64,000 nucleotides of DNA from Chloroflexota bacterium (lineage in GTDB: Bacteria; Chloroflexota; Anaerolineae; Anaerolineales; Villigracilaceae). Position 1 is the first letter of the stretch, and every line of letters starts with the position of its first letter. Of this stretch, positions 23,820 through 31,938 are shown piece by piece. The DNA is taken from assembly GCA_016213105.1 (NCBI GenBank), contig JACRBN010000005.1, positions 186,001-250,000 on the forward strand, read 5' to 3'. Position numbers and translations under genes: made by a program. The notes below the pieces were generated by a model. The model saw only the letters and a list, made by a program, of their open reading frames with translations, did no database searches and was not told the DNA's origin.

Positions 23820-26768
23820 ATGCAAACCATACATGTCATTTCACACACCCACTGGGATCGAGAGTGGTACCAAACCTTCCAGCAGTTTCGACTGCGGCTT
23901 GTTCATCTCGTGGATAAACTGCTCGATATTCTTGACACAGACCCTGACTACAAATACTTCATGCTCGACGGGCAAACCATTGTGCTGGATGATTACCTGC
24001 TCATGCGCCCCGAAATGAAAGACATTCTGCGCGGGCATATCCAGAGCGGGCGCATCTTGATCGGACCCTGGCACATCCTGCCGGATATGTTCCTGGTCAG
24101 CCCCGAAGCGCACATCCGCAATTTGCTACAAGGCGAGCGCACATCCCGTCAGTGGGGAGAAAAAATGCCCATCGGCTACATACCCGATTCGTTCGGTCAC
24201 ATCGGGCAAATGCCGCAAATCCTGAGCGGATTTAGAATCTACAACGCCTGTCTCTGGCGCGGACTGGACGACCAACCCGCCGAGTTTTGGTGGCAAGCCC
24301 CCGACGGTTCGCGCGTCCTCATGCTTTACCTGCGCGACTCATACAGCAACGGCGCAAATCTCAACGCGCAGAACACAGTCATGTTCACCGAACAGATTCA
24401 GCAGGCGGGTAACTCTCTTGCTCCCTATTCCGCCGCTTCAAACCTGCTGGTGATGTATGGCACGGATCACATGGAGCCGTCACCCGCAACGTCCAAAGCG
24501 ATTTGCGCTGCAAATAAAAACTTGCAGGATTGCCGCGTTCTTCATTCGACCATCCCAAACTATCTTGCGGCTGTTCAATCGGATATCGGAAATCGAAAAT
24601 CTGAAATTCCAATCATCAGCGGCGAACTGCGCTCATCGAAACGCTCTCCCCTGCTGCCGGGCGTGCTGTCCACCCGAATGTGGATCAAACAGCGCAACCA
24701 TGCCAGCCAGACCTTGCTCGAAAAGTGGGCGGAGCCGTTCGGCGTGTTTGCAGAAAATTTCATTCGGACAGAAGCAAGCCTGGCGTCGCCCGAAGCGATT
24801 GCGTCGAACCGCATCCGCAACGTCGCGCCCATCCTCCGCCAGGCGTGGCGGCTATTGATGGAAAACCATCCGCACGACTCCATCTGCGGCTGTTCCATTG
24901 ATCAGGTTCACGCTGAGATGAAACCGCGCTTCGACCAGGTTGACCAGATCGCCGACGAACTCAGCCTGCAATCCCTGCAAGCGCTTGCCCGCGCTGTGGA
25001 TACCCGCGCCGATGGCTTTTTCTCGTCCATTGTGCTGTTCAACCCGCCGGGCAATCCGCGCCGCGACATTGTTGAAGTTGCGCTCAACGTCCCCGAAGAC
25101 ATCCCCGCCTTTGAACTGCTCGACGCCGACAACACCGTCATCCCGCACGAATTCATCGGCTCCAGCAGTGACAAACTCGCCAATCTCCTGCTGCGCAAGA
25201 GCGACCTGCGCGACACCATCGGCGCAATCAATGAAGGGCGCGTGGCGGGCGCGGCAATCACCAGCGTCAAGGTCACGCGCTCAGGTTCCACTGTCAGCAT
25301 CGAAGCGGTTCTCGACAACACGGCTCAACCCAACCTCCGCGAATGGCAACAGGCAGAAGCGGACATCGCCAAATTCGAAGCCGATGCCACCGTTACACAT
25401 TTTCATGTGCTGGCGCATACGCCCAAAGCGTCGAGCATCCGCTTTGTCACCCCCGAAATCCCCGCGCTTGGCTGGCACGCGCTCTGGGTGCGCGCCCTGC
25501 CAGCGCCCGCGTCTACTGCCGCAACGGTCAACCCGCTGCTCAAACCGTTCCTGCCGCTGGCTTTGCGCGTCGCCGAAACTGAACTTGGCGCAAAACTGCT
25601 CGCCAAATTGGATTCCAGCGACGAGACCAAATCTCCCTTCGCCATCGAGAATGAATTTTTCCGTGTGGAAGCCGCCACCGATGGCACGTTGACCGTCACC
25701 GACAAACGCACCAACACGGTTTTTTCTGGATTGAATCGCTTTGTAGATGGCGGCGACTCTGGCGACGAATACAACTACTCCCCGCCCGCCGCCGATTCTT
25801 TCTCTGCCCCGAAGCCTGCCACCGTCAAAGTGACTCGTCACCGGCTGGTAGCGACTCTCGAAATAACGACCACGCTCAACGTCCCGGCGCAGTTGTCCCC
25901 CGACAGGAAATCCCGCTCGAAAAAACGGGTCAACCTTCCCATCACCAGCCGCATCTCGCTCGCCCCCGGCGTCCCGCGCATTGACATCCATACTGAAGTG
26001 GACAACACCGCCAAAGATCACCGCCTGCGCGTGCATTTCCCCGCGCCTTTTTCTGTGGACAACGCCCAGCACGACGGTCACTTCGAAGTGGTCAGCCGTC
26101 CGCTCGGCGTGCCGCAGAGCACCCAAAAATGGGTGGAACAACCCCGCCCCGAAACGCACCAGAACGCTTTTACCACCGTCTCCAATGGCAGCATCGGCTT
26201 GACCATCGCCAATCGCGGCTTACCCGAAGTGGAAGCACTCAAAAACTGCACATACACCGAAATCGCCATCACGCTCCTGCGCTGTGTTGGCTGGCTCTCG
26301 CGCGATGATATGCCCACCCGCCAGGGACATGCTGGTCCCGGCTTTGAAACGCCCACCGCGCAAATGCTCGGCAAGTGGAGTTTCGATTATTCCATCATCC
26401 CGCACGCGGGCGGCTGGCAGGAATCGTACCAACAGGCATATGCCTTCCAGACAGAACTGCGCGCTGTCGAAACGGGCATCCACCCAGGCAAAATCCCTGC
26501 GCAGGGGAGTTTCATCGCAACATCCCCCAACGAATTTATCATCAGCGCCATCAAGACCGCCGACAACGGTAAAGGCTGGCTCGTGCGCGGCTACAACATC
26601 TCAGCCGAAAAGATTCAGGTCAACCTGAAACCTTTCCGCCGCTTCGCCCGCGCCTCCCAGGTCAATCTGGCGGAAGAAGAGATCGCACCGCTGGAAGTGG
26701 CGGGTGGTGGAAGTGTAACCATTCCTGTTATCGGGCATCAAATTGCCAGCGTGATGTTTTCGGATTAG
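23820..26768 (+). CDS. GH38 alpha-mannosidase
   Basis: A 982-aa canonical GH38 enzyme that hydrolyses terminal alpha-mannose with retention. HTHWDREW (9-16) holds zinc ligands H11 and D13 and IPDSFGHIGQMPQ carries the nucleophile Asp near residue 123. NHPHDSICGCSIDQVH is another family signature. C-terminal beta domains follow (NRGLPEVEAL..., TLLRCVGWLSR). ATG 23820 is chosen because HTHWD must be close to the N-terminus; an earlier in-frame ATG at 23769 overlaps the transporter. No signal peptide. It is last in the glycan operon and is followed by a strong hairpin. A decayed piece of another GH38 gene lies at 29286. Confidence 0.95.
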   Translation: MQTIHVISHTHWDREWYQTFQQFRLRLVHLVDKLLDILDTDPDYKYFMLDGQTIVLDDYLLMRPEMKDILRGHIQSGRILIGPWHILPDMFLVSPEAHIRNLLQGERTSRQWGEKMPIGYIPDSFGHIGQMPQILSGFRIYNACLWRGLDDQPAEFWWQAPDGSRVLMLYLRDSYSNGANLNAQNTVMFTEQIQQAGNSLAPYSAASNLLVMYGTDHMEPSPATSKAICAANKNLQDCRVLHSTIPNYLAAVQSDIGNRKSEIPIISGELRSSKRSPLLPGVLSTRMWIKQRNHASQTLLEKWAEPFGVFAENFIRTEASLASPEAIASNRIRNVAPILRQAWRLLMENHPHDSICGCSIDQVHAEMKPRFDQVDQIADELSLQSLQALARAVDTRADGFFSSIVLFNPPGNPRRDIVEVALNVPEDIPAFELLDADNTVIPHEFIGSSSDKLANLLLRKSDLRDTIGAINEGRVAGAAITSVKVTRSGSTVSIEAVLDNTAQPNLREWQQAEADIAKFEADATVTHFHVLAHTPKASSIRFVTPEIPALGWHALWVRALPAPASTAATVNPLLKPFLPLALRVAETELGAKLLAKLDSSDETKSPFAIENEFFRVEAATDGTLTVTDKRTNTVFSGLNRFVDGGDSGDEYNYSPPAADSFSAPKPATVKVTRHRLVATLEITTTLNVPAQLSPDRKSRSKKRVNLPITSRISLAPGVPRIDIHTEVDNTAKDHRLRVHFPAPFSVDNAQHDGHFEVVSRPLGVPQSTQKWVEQPRPETHQNAFTTVSNGSIGLTIANRGLPEVEALKNCTYTEIAITLLRCVGWLSRDDMPTRQGHAGPGFETPTAQMLGKWSFDYSIIPHAGGWQESYQQAYAFQTELRAVETGIHPGKIPAQGSFIATSPNEFIISAIKTADNGKGWLVRGYNISAEKIQVNLKPFRRFARASQVNLAEEEIAPLEVAGGGSVTIPVIGHQIASVMFSD

Positions 26769-26795
26769 CAACACAGCAGTGCATGGCATCTAGAA

Positions 26796-26840
26796 AAAAA
26801 GCCAACAAGCGCTCCGAAACTGGGGCGCTTGTTGGCTTGC
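26796..26840 (+). terminator. Terminator at the end of the glycan operon
   Basis: GCCAACAAGCGC (26801-26812) pairs perfectly with GCGCTTGTTGGC (26825-26836). Three more pairs (one G-U) reduce the loop to 6 bases. Seven A before the left arm give a T-run on the minus strand, while the plus strand tail is only TTGCATATCT. It lies 30 bases after the GH38 stop. Confidence 0.75.
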
Positions 26841-26883
26841 ATATCTGTTCATTGACAGTTTCCCGAATCCGGAATATGTTTCA

Positions 26884-26919
26884 TTTATATTAAATATTCA
26901 TATATATAAAGCATACACT
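26884..26919 (+). promoter_or_regulatory. AT-rich palindromic promoter region of the marR operon
   Basis: TTTATAT (26884-26890) and ATATAAA (26904-26910) are exact inverted repeats. A -10-like TATAAA (26905-26910) or TACACT (26914-26919) lies within 25 bases of the ATG. MarR proteins usually bind such AT-rich palindromes in their own promoter, so autoregulation is plausible but unproven. Confidence 0.4.
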
Positions 26920-26928
26920 AGGAGCCTC

Positions 26929-27393
26929 ATGCCCACTCAAAATGATATGCTGGAAATAATGGAGAACTGGGCAAAACTCTATTTTTTCCAATCCCTGACC
27001 GATTTTTTCAATTACCTGAAGAATACCGAACTTTCCCTGCTCCAGGCATATGCGCTTGCCTATGTGTTTTTCAGGGGACCCCTGAAAATGTCCGACTTGT
27101 GCGAGCATATGATGGTCTCGCCCGCTGCCGCGAGTCAACTCATAGACCGGCTGGAGAAATTGGAGATGGTGGAGCGCACTTCAGAGCCCGGGGATCGGCG
27201 CGTGAGGAAAATCGTTGTGCTGGATAAGGGTAAGAATTTCGTGCAGGAGAATTTCCGCTTCAGCCAGCGCTGGATCTCCGAGATCCCGGCAGAGATTACA
27301 CCTGAGCAAACCACTCAGGTCACGGAAGTGCTTTCGATGTTCCTGCGAAGTTTGAATAAAAATAATCCCATCAACGAGGAGAAACAACCATGA
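26929..27393 (+). CDS. MarR-family transcriptional regulator
   Basis: A 154-aa winged-helix regulator. The core is visible as LKMSDLCEHMMVSPAAASQLIDRLEKLEMVERTSEPGDRRVRKIVVLDKGK: helix-turn-helix, then the wing with the DRR motif of MarR proteins. An AGGAG ribosome site precedes the ATG. It overlaps the next gene by 4 bases (ATGA), so it is the regulator of the reductase-hydrolase-membrane protein operon. The ligand is unknown; phenolics or oxidants are typical for the family. Confidence 0.9.
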   Translation: MPTQNDMLEIMENWAKLYFFQSLTDFFNYLKNTELSLLQAYALAYVFFRGPLKMSDLCEHMMVSPAAASQLIDRLEKLEMVERTSEPGDRRVRKIVVLDKGKNFVQENFRFSQRWISEIPAEITPEQTTQVTEVLSMFLRSLNKNNPINEEKQP

Positions 27394-28007
27394 AAGTAAC
27401 GATATTCGGCGCGACCGGCGGAACCGGCGCTGAACTTGTCAAACAGGCACTCGAAGGCGGGCACACCGTCGCCGCATTTGTGCGCAATCCGGGCACGCTG
27501 GCAGAACAGGATCGTCTCCAGATCGTCACCGGCGACATCCACAATCCCGCAGATGTTGAACAAGCCGTCCAGGGGCAGGAGGCGGTCATCTGCGCGTTGG
27601 GCGCGCGCGATTTGAAGAAAACGATGATCCGCACGGAGGGCACGCGCAGTATCATCAGCGCGATGAAAAAGGGCGGCGGCAGGCGCTTGATCGTTGTCTC
27701 TGCGATGGGCGTTGGGGAGAGTTGGGATTCCCTTTCGCTGGTCAACAAAGCCTTTTTTGCCATCCTGTTAAAAAGCACGCGCGAAGACCACGAAGCGCAG
27801 GAAGCCGCCGTCAAAGCCAGCGGGCTGGACTGGACGATCATCCGTCCCAGCGGGTTGGTGAACACACCCCGCACTGGCGTTTACAATGTGGGCGAAAATA
27901 TTCGCGCCAAAACATCCCAAATCCCCCGCGCCGATGTGGCGGATTTGATCCTGAACGAATTAGAGAAACGCGCTTTGATCGGCAAAGCCGTCACGATCAC
28001 CAATTGA
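27390..28007 (+). CDS. NAD(P)-binding SDR-type (NmrA/BVR-B-like) oxidoreductase
   Basis: A 205-aa atypical short-chain dehydrogenase. The dinucleotide motif GATGGTGAELVKQAL (7-21) is of the GxxGxxG type, and VAAFVRNPGTL follows as in biliverdin-reductase-B/flavin-reductase-like and NmrA-like proteins. LDWTIIRPSGLVN is the conserved C-terminal segment. Probably reduces a small quinone, flavin or carbonyl with NADPH, or senses NADPH. Translationally coupled to marR, which suggests a detoxification role. The catalytic substrate cannot be read from sequence. Confidence 0.85.
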   Translation: MKVTIFGATGGTGAELVKQALEGGHTVAAFVRNPGTLAEQDRLQIVTGDIHNPADVEQAVQGQEAVICALGARDLKKTMIRTEGTRSIISAMKKGGGRRLIVVSAMGVGESWDSLSLVNKAFFAILLKSTREDHEAQEAAVKASGLDWTIIRPSGLVNTPRTGVYNVGENIRAKTSQIPRADVADLILNELEKRALIGKAVTITN

Positions 28008-28033
28008 GAAATGCACAACAGGAAACATGATAA

Positions 28034-28786
28034 ATGTCCAACGTCTCGGCTAAAAAGATTGTTTTGAGTCTCATCGGGATCATCCTGTCTGGCATTCTCA
28101 TTTGGGGCATCCAATGGGCGACCTTTGCCCGTCCGCCCCTGCCACAAGCGGTTGCCGCCGCCCAAAGTGATGATCTTGTCACGGTTACAGATACACCCTG
28201 GTTAACTTTTACTCCAACGCAGGGTGCAGTCAAAACAGGCTTTATCTTCTACCCCGGCGGACGTATCAACCCTCTTGGATACTCCGACTTAATGCGCGCC
28301 ATCGCTGAAAAGGGTTATCTTGTTGTTGTCTCCACCATGCCCATCAACATGGCGATCTTCAATTCCAACATCGCCGATGAAATCATCGCCGCCCACCCGG
28401 AAGTTGATCATTGGGTCATTGGCGGTCATTCGGTGGGTGGGACAGCCGCCGCGATGTACACCTCCGCGCATCCCGAAAGGATTGCAGGGCTGGCGATCTG
28501 GTCCTCCTACCCGGCGGATAGTTCCGATCTCTCCAGTCTGAATATTCCCGCGCTTTTGATGTATGGCGGCAACGAAACCGACGTGACCGATGAAAGCGTG
28601 GGCACGCGCAAACACCTGCTCCCGCCGAATACGGTGTACATCAAAATCAAAGGCGGTGACCATCATCAATTCGGTTCCTATCGGCTGACCACGGAAGAGA
28701 ACATGGCAACGATCAGCCGTGAAGTCCAACACGAACAGATCCTGTCGGCGATGTTGCAATTGCTCCAATCTATTGATGACCAATAA
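28034..28786 (+). CDS. Membrane-anchored alpha/beta hydrolase
   Basis: A 250-aa protein with an N-terminal membrane segment (about 8-27) and an abhydrolase_5-type domain. The nucleophile elbow is GGHSVGG near residue 136, an acid is probably in YGGNETDVTD, and the His is in GGDHHQFGSY. An esterase or lipase acting at the membrane or outside is likely, with unknown substrate. It follows the reductase by 26 bases and is probably in the same MarR-controlled operon. Confidence 0.8.
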   Translation: MSNVSAKKIVLSLIGIILSGILIWGIQWATFARPPLPQAVAAAQSDDLVTVTDTPWLTFTPTQGAVKTGFIFYPGGRINPLGYSDLMRAIAEKGYLVVVSTMPINMAIFNSNIADEIIAAHPEVDHWVIGGHSVGGTAAAMYTSAHPERIAGLAIWSSYPADSSDLSSLNIPALLMYGGNETDVTDESVGTRKHLLPPNTVYIKIKGGDHHQFGSYRLTTEENMATISREVQHEQILSAMLQLLQSIDDQ

Positions 28787-28813
28787 TTTTTTCAAATAAA
28801 GAGGATGGAACAC

Positions 28814-29233
28814 ATGATTGTAAAAATAGTGATTTCTGTATTTATTTTGCTCGAATTTACGAATGTCCTGGCGCTATATTTTGCTCCCGGCTCAAAGTAT
28901 GCCAATGCCGTTGGCGTTTTTAACGCCTGGGAAAAATCGAAACAGTATCCCGAGATCCATGACTTCATCGAATACCTTGTCAACTGGGTGGCCGGGGCAA
29001 AATTAATTTTCCTGCTGCTGCTGATGGTTATCATTCACTTTGCGGATATTGAAGTTCAATACATGAGTCTGCTTGCGCTGGCGTTGGCAACAGCATCGTT
29101 CTACTGGCGTTTATTCCCGATGATCAGGAGAATGGATCGGAACGTGGAAATCGAACCGCGACATTATTCAACCGTGTTAGGGGTTATGATTTTCGTGTTT
29201 ATTGTTTTCTTCTTGATTGCTATGACCAGATAA
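28814..29233 (+). CDS. Hypothetical membrane protein with four helices
   Basis: About 139 aa with four hydrophobic segments (near 2-20, 55-72, 77-95, 117-137). I do not recognise a family. The start is placed at ATG 28814, because GAGG at 28801-28804 is correctly spaced for it; an in-frame ATG at 28805 directly abuts that GAGG. It is the last gene of the marR operon, so it may support the same response. Confidence 0.65.
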   Translation: MIVKIVISVFILLEFTNVLALYFAPGSKYANAVGVFNAWEKSKQYPEIHDFIEYLVNWVAGAKLIFLLLLMVIIHFADIEVQYMSLLALALATASFYWRLFPMIRRMDRNVEIEPRHYSTVLGVMIFVFIVFFLIAMTR

Positions 29234-29285
29234 AACTTCCGCAGGAGTAGTAAAAGAATTTGTGCAAGTTCGCTACAATTCACTG

Positions 29286-29483
29286 ATCAATGTGGGATCT
29301 TCCCGCGCCGAGACGCACCAGAGCGCCTTTGCCACCATCTCCAACGGCAGCATCGGTTTGACCATTGCCAATCGCGGCTTGCCCGAAGTGGAAGTGATAA
29401 GACTTCCAAAGTCTGGAGAAAATTCTGGCCAAACCGAAATCGCCATCACGCCTGCGCTGTGTCGGCTGGCTCGCGCGCGGATA
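29286..29483 (+). pseudogene. Fragment of a second GH38 alpha-mannosidase
   Basis: Encodes ETHQSAFATISNGSIGLTIA and NRGLPEVE, then TEIAIT. It is clearly homologous to the beta-domain of the intact enzyme at 26150-26310 (ETHQNAF..., NRGLPEVE, TEIAIT), but has a different insert (VIRLPKSGENSGQ) and a frameshift after CATCACGC. The insert differs too much for a simple local duplication, so this is the debris of a separate GH38 gene. It ends where an inverted-repeat element begins. Confidence 0.8.
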
Positions 29484-29745
29484 TAACCCACATTTCGCAC
29501 CTAAAAAACTTGGCTTTTTGAATTTGTTTTCCCACTTTGTCGTAAAAAACGCCCATATTCTTACGACTTTCTCCCACTCAGGCCGAGGGCAAGTGGACGT
29601 GAAAGTAAACTCACGAAAGTCGAGGGCTGGCTTTGCCCTCCCCACATAGGAAAAAGGCGGCTGCCCATGATTCTCAAGGCGATCCCAGCACTCAACCAGG
29701 GAAAATTCCCAAAACCCGCCACTCACAGGTGCGGAATGTGGGTTA
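29484..29745. repeat. MITE-like element bounded by an 18-bp inverted repeat
   Basis: AACCCACATTTCGCACCT (29485-29502) and AGGTGCGGAATGTGGGTT (29727-29744) are inverted repeats with one mismatch, flanked by T and A. The interior has no gene but holds a second, smaller inverted pair (CGTAA...TTACG). Size and structure fit a non-autonomous element. The left end cuts the GH38 remnant. Confidence 0.55.
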
Positions 29746-29800
29746 CAGGTGTCACATCTGTAACTCACACGGAAAGTAGCAAGCTTTCCAATTAGCGTCT

Positions 29801-29825
29801 CGTCCCCATCGCCTTGCCTCTATTC
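29801..29825 (+). repeat. Partial third copy of the 101-bp repeat (tail only)
   Basis: CCCATCGCCTTGCCTCT at about 29805-29822 matches the right end, and the bases just beyond it, of copy 2. Confidence 0.4.
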
Positions 29826-29851
29826 AGACCCCGCAAAGAGCGCGGGGCGCG

Positions 29852-29952
29852 GGGATGAAACGCGGAGAGTTGGTATGGGACAGCGGGTAGGGAGTTAAGC
29901 CTGTGACTTGAAACGTGGTACGTAAAACTTCGCATCTCCGTCCCATCGCCTT
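29852..29952 (+). repeat. 101-bp dispersed repeat, copy 2
   Basis: About 93 percent identical by eye to 7524-7624. On the minus strand both copies encode a spurious conserved tail ending in VPRFKSQA. Together with its flanks it fills the gap upstream of the aminotransferase gene. Confidence 0.85.
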
Positions 29953-30010
29953 GCCTCTACGCGTCCCCCGAGTGTTTGTCGAGGGGGATTCAGAGGATGG
30001 AGGTGGAGAA

Positions 30011-30071
30011 AAACACAAACTTCCCGTATACGCGGGAAGTTTGTGTTTAACTCGTATCTGTCTTGTATAAT
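30011..30071 (+). promoter_or_regulatory. Strong hairpin and -10 element before the aminotransferase
   Basis: AAACACAAACTTCCCG (30011-30026) pairs perfectly with CGGGAAGTTTGTGTTT (30033-30048) around a 6-base loop. TATAAT follows at 30066-30071, only 7 bases before ATG 30079, so the mRNA is probably leaderless. The hairpin sits where a -35 box or an operator would be; it could also end upstream transcription. Confidence 0.6.
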
Positions 30072-30078
30072 TCCAGCC

Positions 30079-31242
30079 ATGACCAATCTTAAATCATATT
30101 TTTATCTTGACCCTGCCGTCACCTTCCTCAACCACGGATCCTTTGGAGCCACACCACGCCCTGTTTTCGAGGCCTATCAAAACTGGCAACTGCGCCTGGA
30201 GACCCAGCCTGTCAAATTCCTGGGGCGCGATCTTGACGGATTTTTAAATGAATCGCGTCAGGAGTTGGGTAGATACCTGAATGCTGATGCAGAGGACCTG
30301 GTTTATATTCCCAATGCCACGCATGGTGTGAACATCATAGCTCGTTCGCTCAAGCTCGAATCAGGCGATGAGATTCTAACCACCGACCACGAATATGGCG
30401 CTTGTGATTACACCTGGGAGTTCATTTCTGAGAAGACGGGAGCGAGCTACATTCACCAGTCCATTCCCCTGCCTGTTCATTCAGAAGAAGAGATCATTGA
30501 GTACTTCTGGAAGGGGGTGACCCCGCATACACGTGTGATCTATTTGAGCCATATCACTTCTCCCACCGCTTTGCGCCTGCCTGTTGAACAAATCTGCAGG
30601 CGCGCCAAAACGGCGGGTATCCTGATGGTCATCGATGCTGCACATGCGCCAGGTCAGATTCCCGTGGACCTGCAGGCGTTGGACGCAGATTTTGTCTTCG
30701 GCAATTGTCATAAGTGGATGCTCAATGCCAAAGGCTCCGCCTTCCTCTATGTCCGCAGGGAACTCCAACACATGATCGCCCCATTGATCGTCAGCTGGGG
30801 CTCTCATCCTACGCCTGAGACGACGACAGGCTCAACATTCATTGACTTGTTACAATGGACGGGGACAAAGGATCCCACCGCTGCCTTGACAGTTCCCACG
30901 GCCATCCAATTCATGCGGGATCATGATTGGGAGCGGGTGCGTCAGGAATGTCATGTGTTGCTTCAAACTGCTATTTCCCGGGTTTGCGATCTAACGGGAT
31001 TACCCCCCTTGTATCCTCTAGACTCTGAACTTTATAGCCAGATGGGAATTGCCCCGCTTCCTCCCTCCCGCCTGGCGTTGCTCAAGAGCCGCCTATATGA
31101 TGAATATAAGGTTGAGGTCCCTCTGACGCAGTGGCATGACAGGCAATTTGTCCGTATCTCAGTACAGGGATACAATAGTCAGGAGGATATTGAGAAACTC
31201 GTCAAGGTGCTGGCGATTCTTCTGCCTCAGGTTGCCCTATAA
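30079..31242 (+). CDS. Class V aminotransferase (isopenicillin-N-epimerase-like)
   Basis: A 387-aa PLP enzyme. FLNHGSFGATP (N-terminal substrate loop), NATHGVN, VIDAAHAPGQIPVDLQALDADFVFGNCHKWM with the PLP-lysine in CHKW, and the C-terminal VRISVQGYNS are typical of the CefD/isopenicillin-N-epimerase-like group of class V aminotransferases. In bacteria without beta-lactam synthesis these proteins are usually cysteine-desulfurase-like or of unknown substrate. Start ATG 30079 is supported by the -10 box 7 bases upstream; there is no ribosome site. Directly downstream lies the 3' part of a homologous, higher-GC gene (31313-31834). Confidence 0.88.
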   Translation: MTNLKSYFYLDPAVTFLNHGSFGATPRPVFEAYQNWQLRLETQPVKFLGRDLDGFLNESRQELGRYLNADAEDLVYIPNATHGVNIIARSLKLESGDEILTTDHEYGACDYTWEFISEKTGASYIHQSIPLPVHSEEEIIEYFWKGVTPHTRVIYLSHITSPTALRLPVEQICRRAKTAGILMVIDAAHAPGQIPVDLQALDADFVFGNCHKWMLNAKGSAFLYVRRELQHMIAPLIVSWGSHPTPETTTGSTFIDLLQWTGTKDPTAALTVPTAIQFMRDHDWERVRQECHVLLQTAISRVCDLTGLPPLYPLDSELYSQMGIAPLPPSRLALLKSRLYDEYKVEVPLTQWHDRQFVRISVQGYNSQEDIEKLVKVLAILLPQVAL

Positions 31243-31312
31243 GGCCGTCGTGTTGACATGTCACCAACGATAAATCGCGTTACTAAAGTATATTTTCTGT
31301 GTCGTTTCTGCA

Positions 31313-31834
31313 CATTACCATAAATGGCTGTGCGCTCCCAAGGGCGCGGGATTTTTGTACGCCCGCCCCGAGGTCCAGCCTTTGCTCAAACCGTTGGTGG
31401 TTTCGTGGGGCTACGAATCCGAGGCGCCCAGCGGCTCGCAGTTCATCGACCACCACGAGTGGTGGGGCACGCGCGACCTGGCTGCCTTCCTGAGCGTGCC
31501 CGTCGCGATTGAGTTTCAGCGCCAGCATCACTGGGAGGAGGTCCAGTCCGCCTGCCATGACCTGGCCGTGGAGTCCCAGCAGCGCCTGTGCGCCCTGACG
31601 GGACTCGCCCTCCTGCATTCCGACGCCGAAGCCTGGTTCCGTCAAATGTTCACCGCCCCCCTGCCAGCGGATACCGACAACGCCGCCCTCAAGGCGCGCC
31701 TGTACGACGAGTTCCGCATCGAGGCGCCGCTGGTGGCCTGGAATGGTCACAAGCTCATCCGCGTCTCGATCCAGGCCTATAACTCCCGCCGCGACGTGGA
31801 TCGCCTGCTGGCCGCCCTGCAAAGTTGCCTGTGA
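31313..31834 (+). pseudogene. 3' half of a second class V aminotransferase
   Basis: The frame begins at ...HYHKWLCAPKGAGFLYARPE and runs to a normal C-terminus (IRVSIQAYNSRRDVDRLLAALQ). It contains the PLP-lysine region but lacks the first ~210 residues. Sequence similarity to the neighbour's C-terminal half is strong, but GC content is visibly higher, matching the core region to the right. The break coincides with the equivalent CHKW position of the intact homologue, so the two genes meet at a homologous point. Confidence 0.85.
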
Positions 31835-31938
31835 CCTTTTCCGTCTGTTTTGCAACACTCATGATGGAGCATGTTTTGGCCTGCAAACGGGTTTATACTT
31901 CCCACGACAACCTGTCCCACCCACCCCTGGAGGTTTGA

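Noticed and set aside
29895-30086. Conserved short minus-strand ORF ending VPRFKSQA (also at 7567)
   Set aside because: The conservation is explained by the 101-bp DNA repeat; no start signals, and the N-terminal parts are unrelated.
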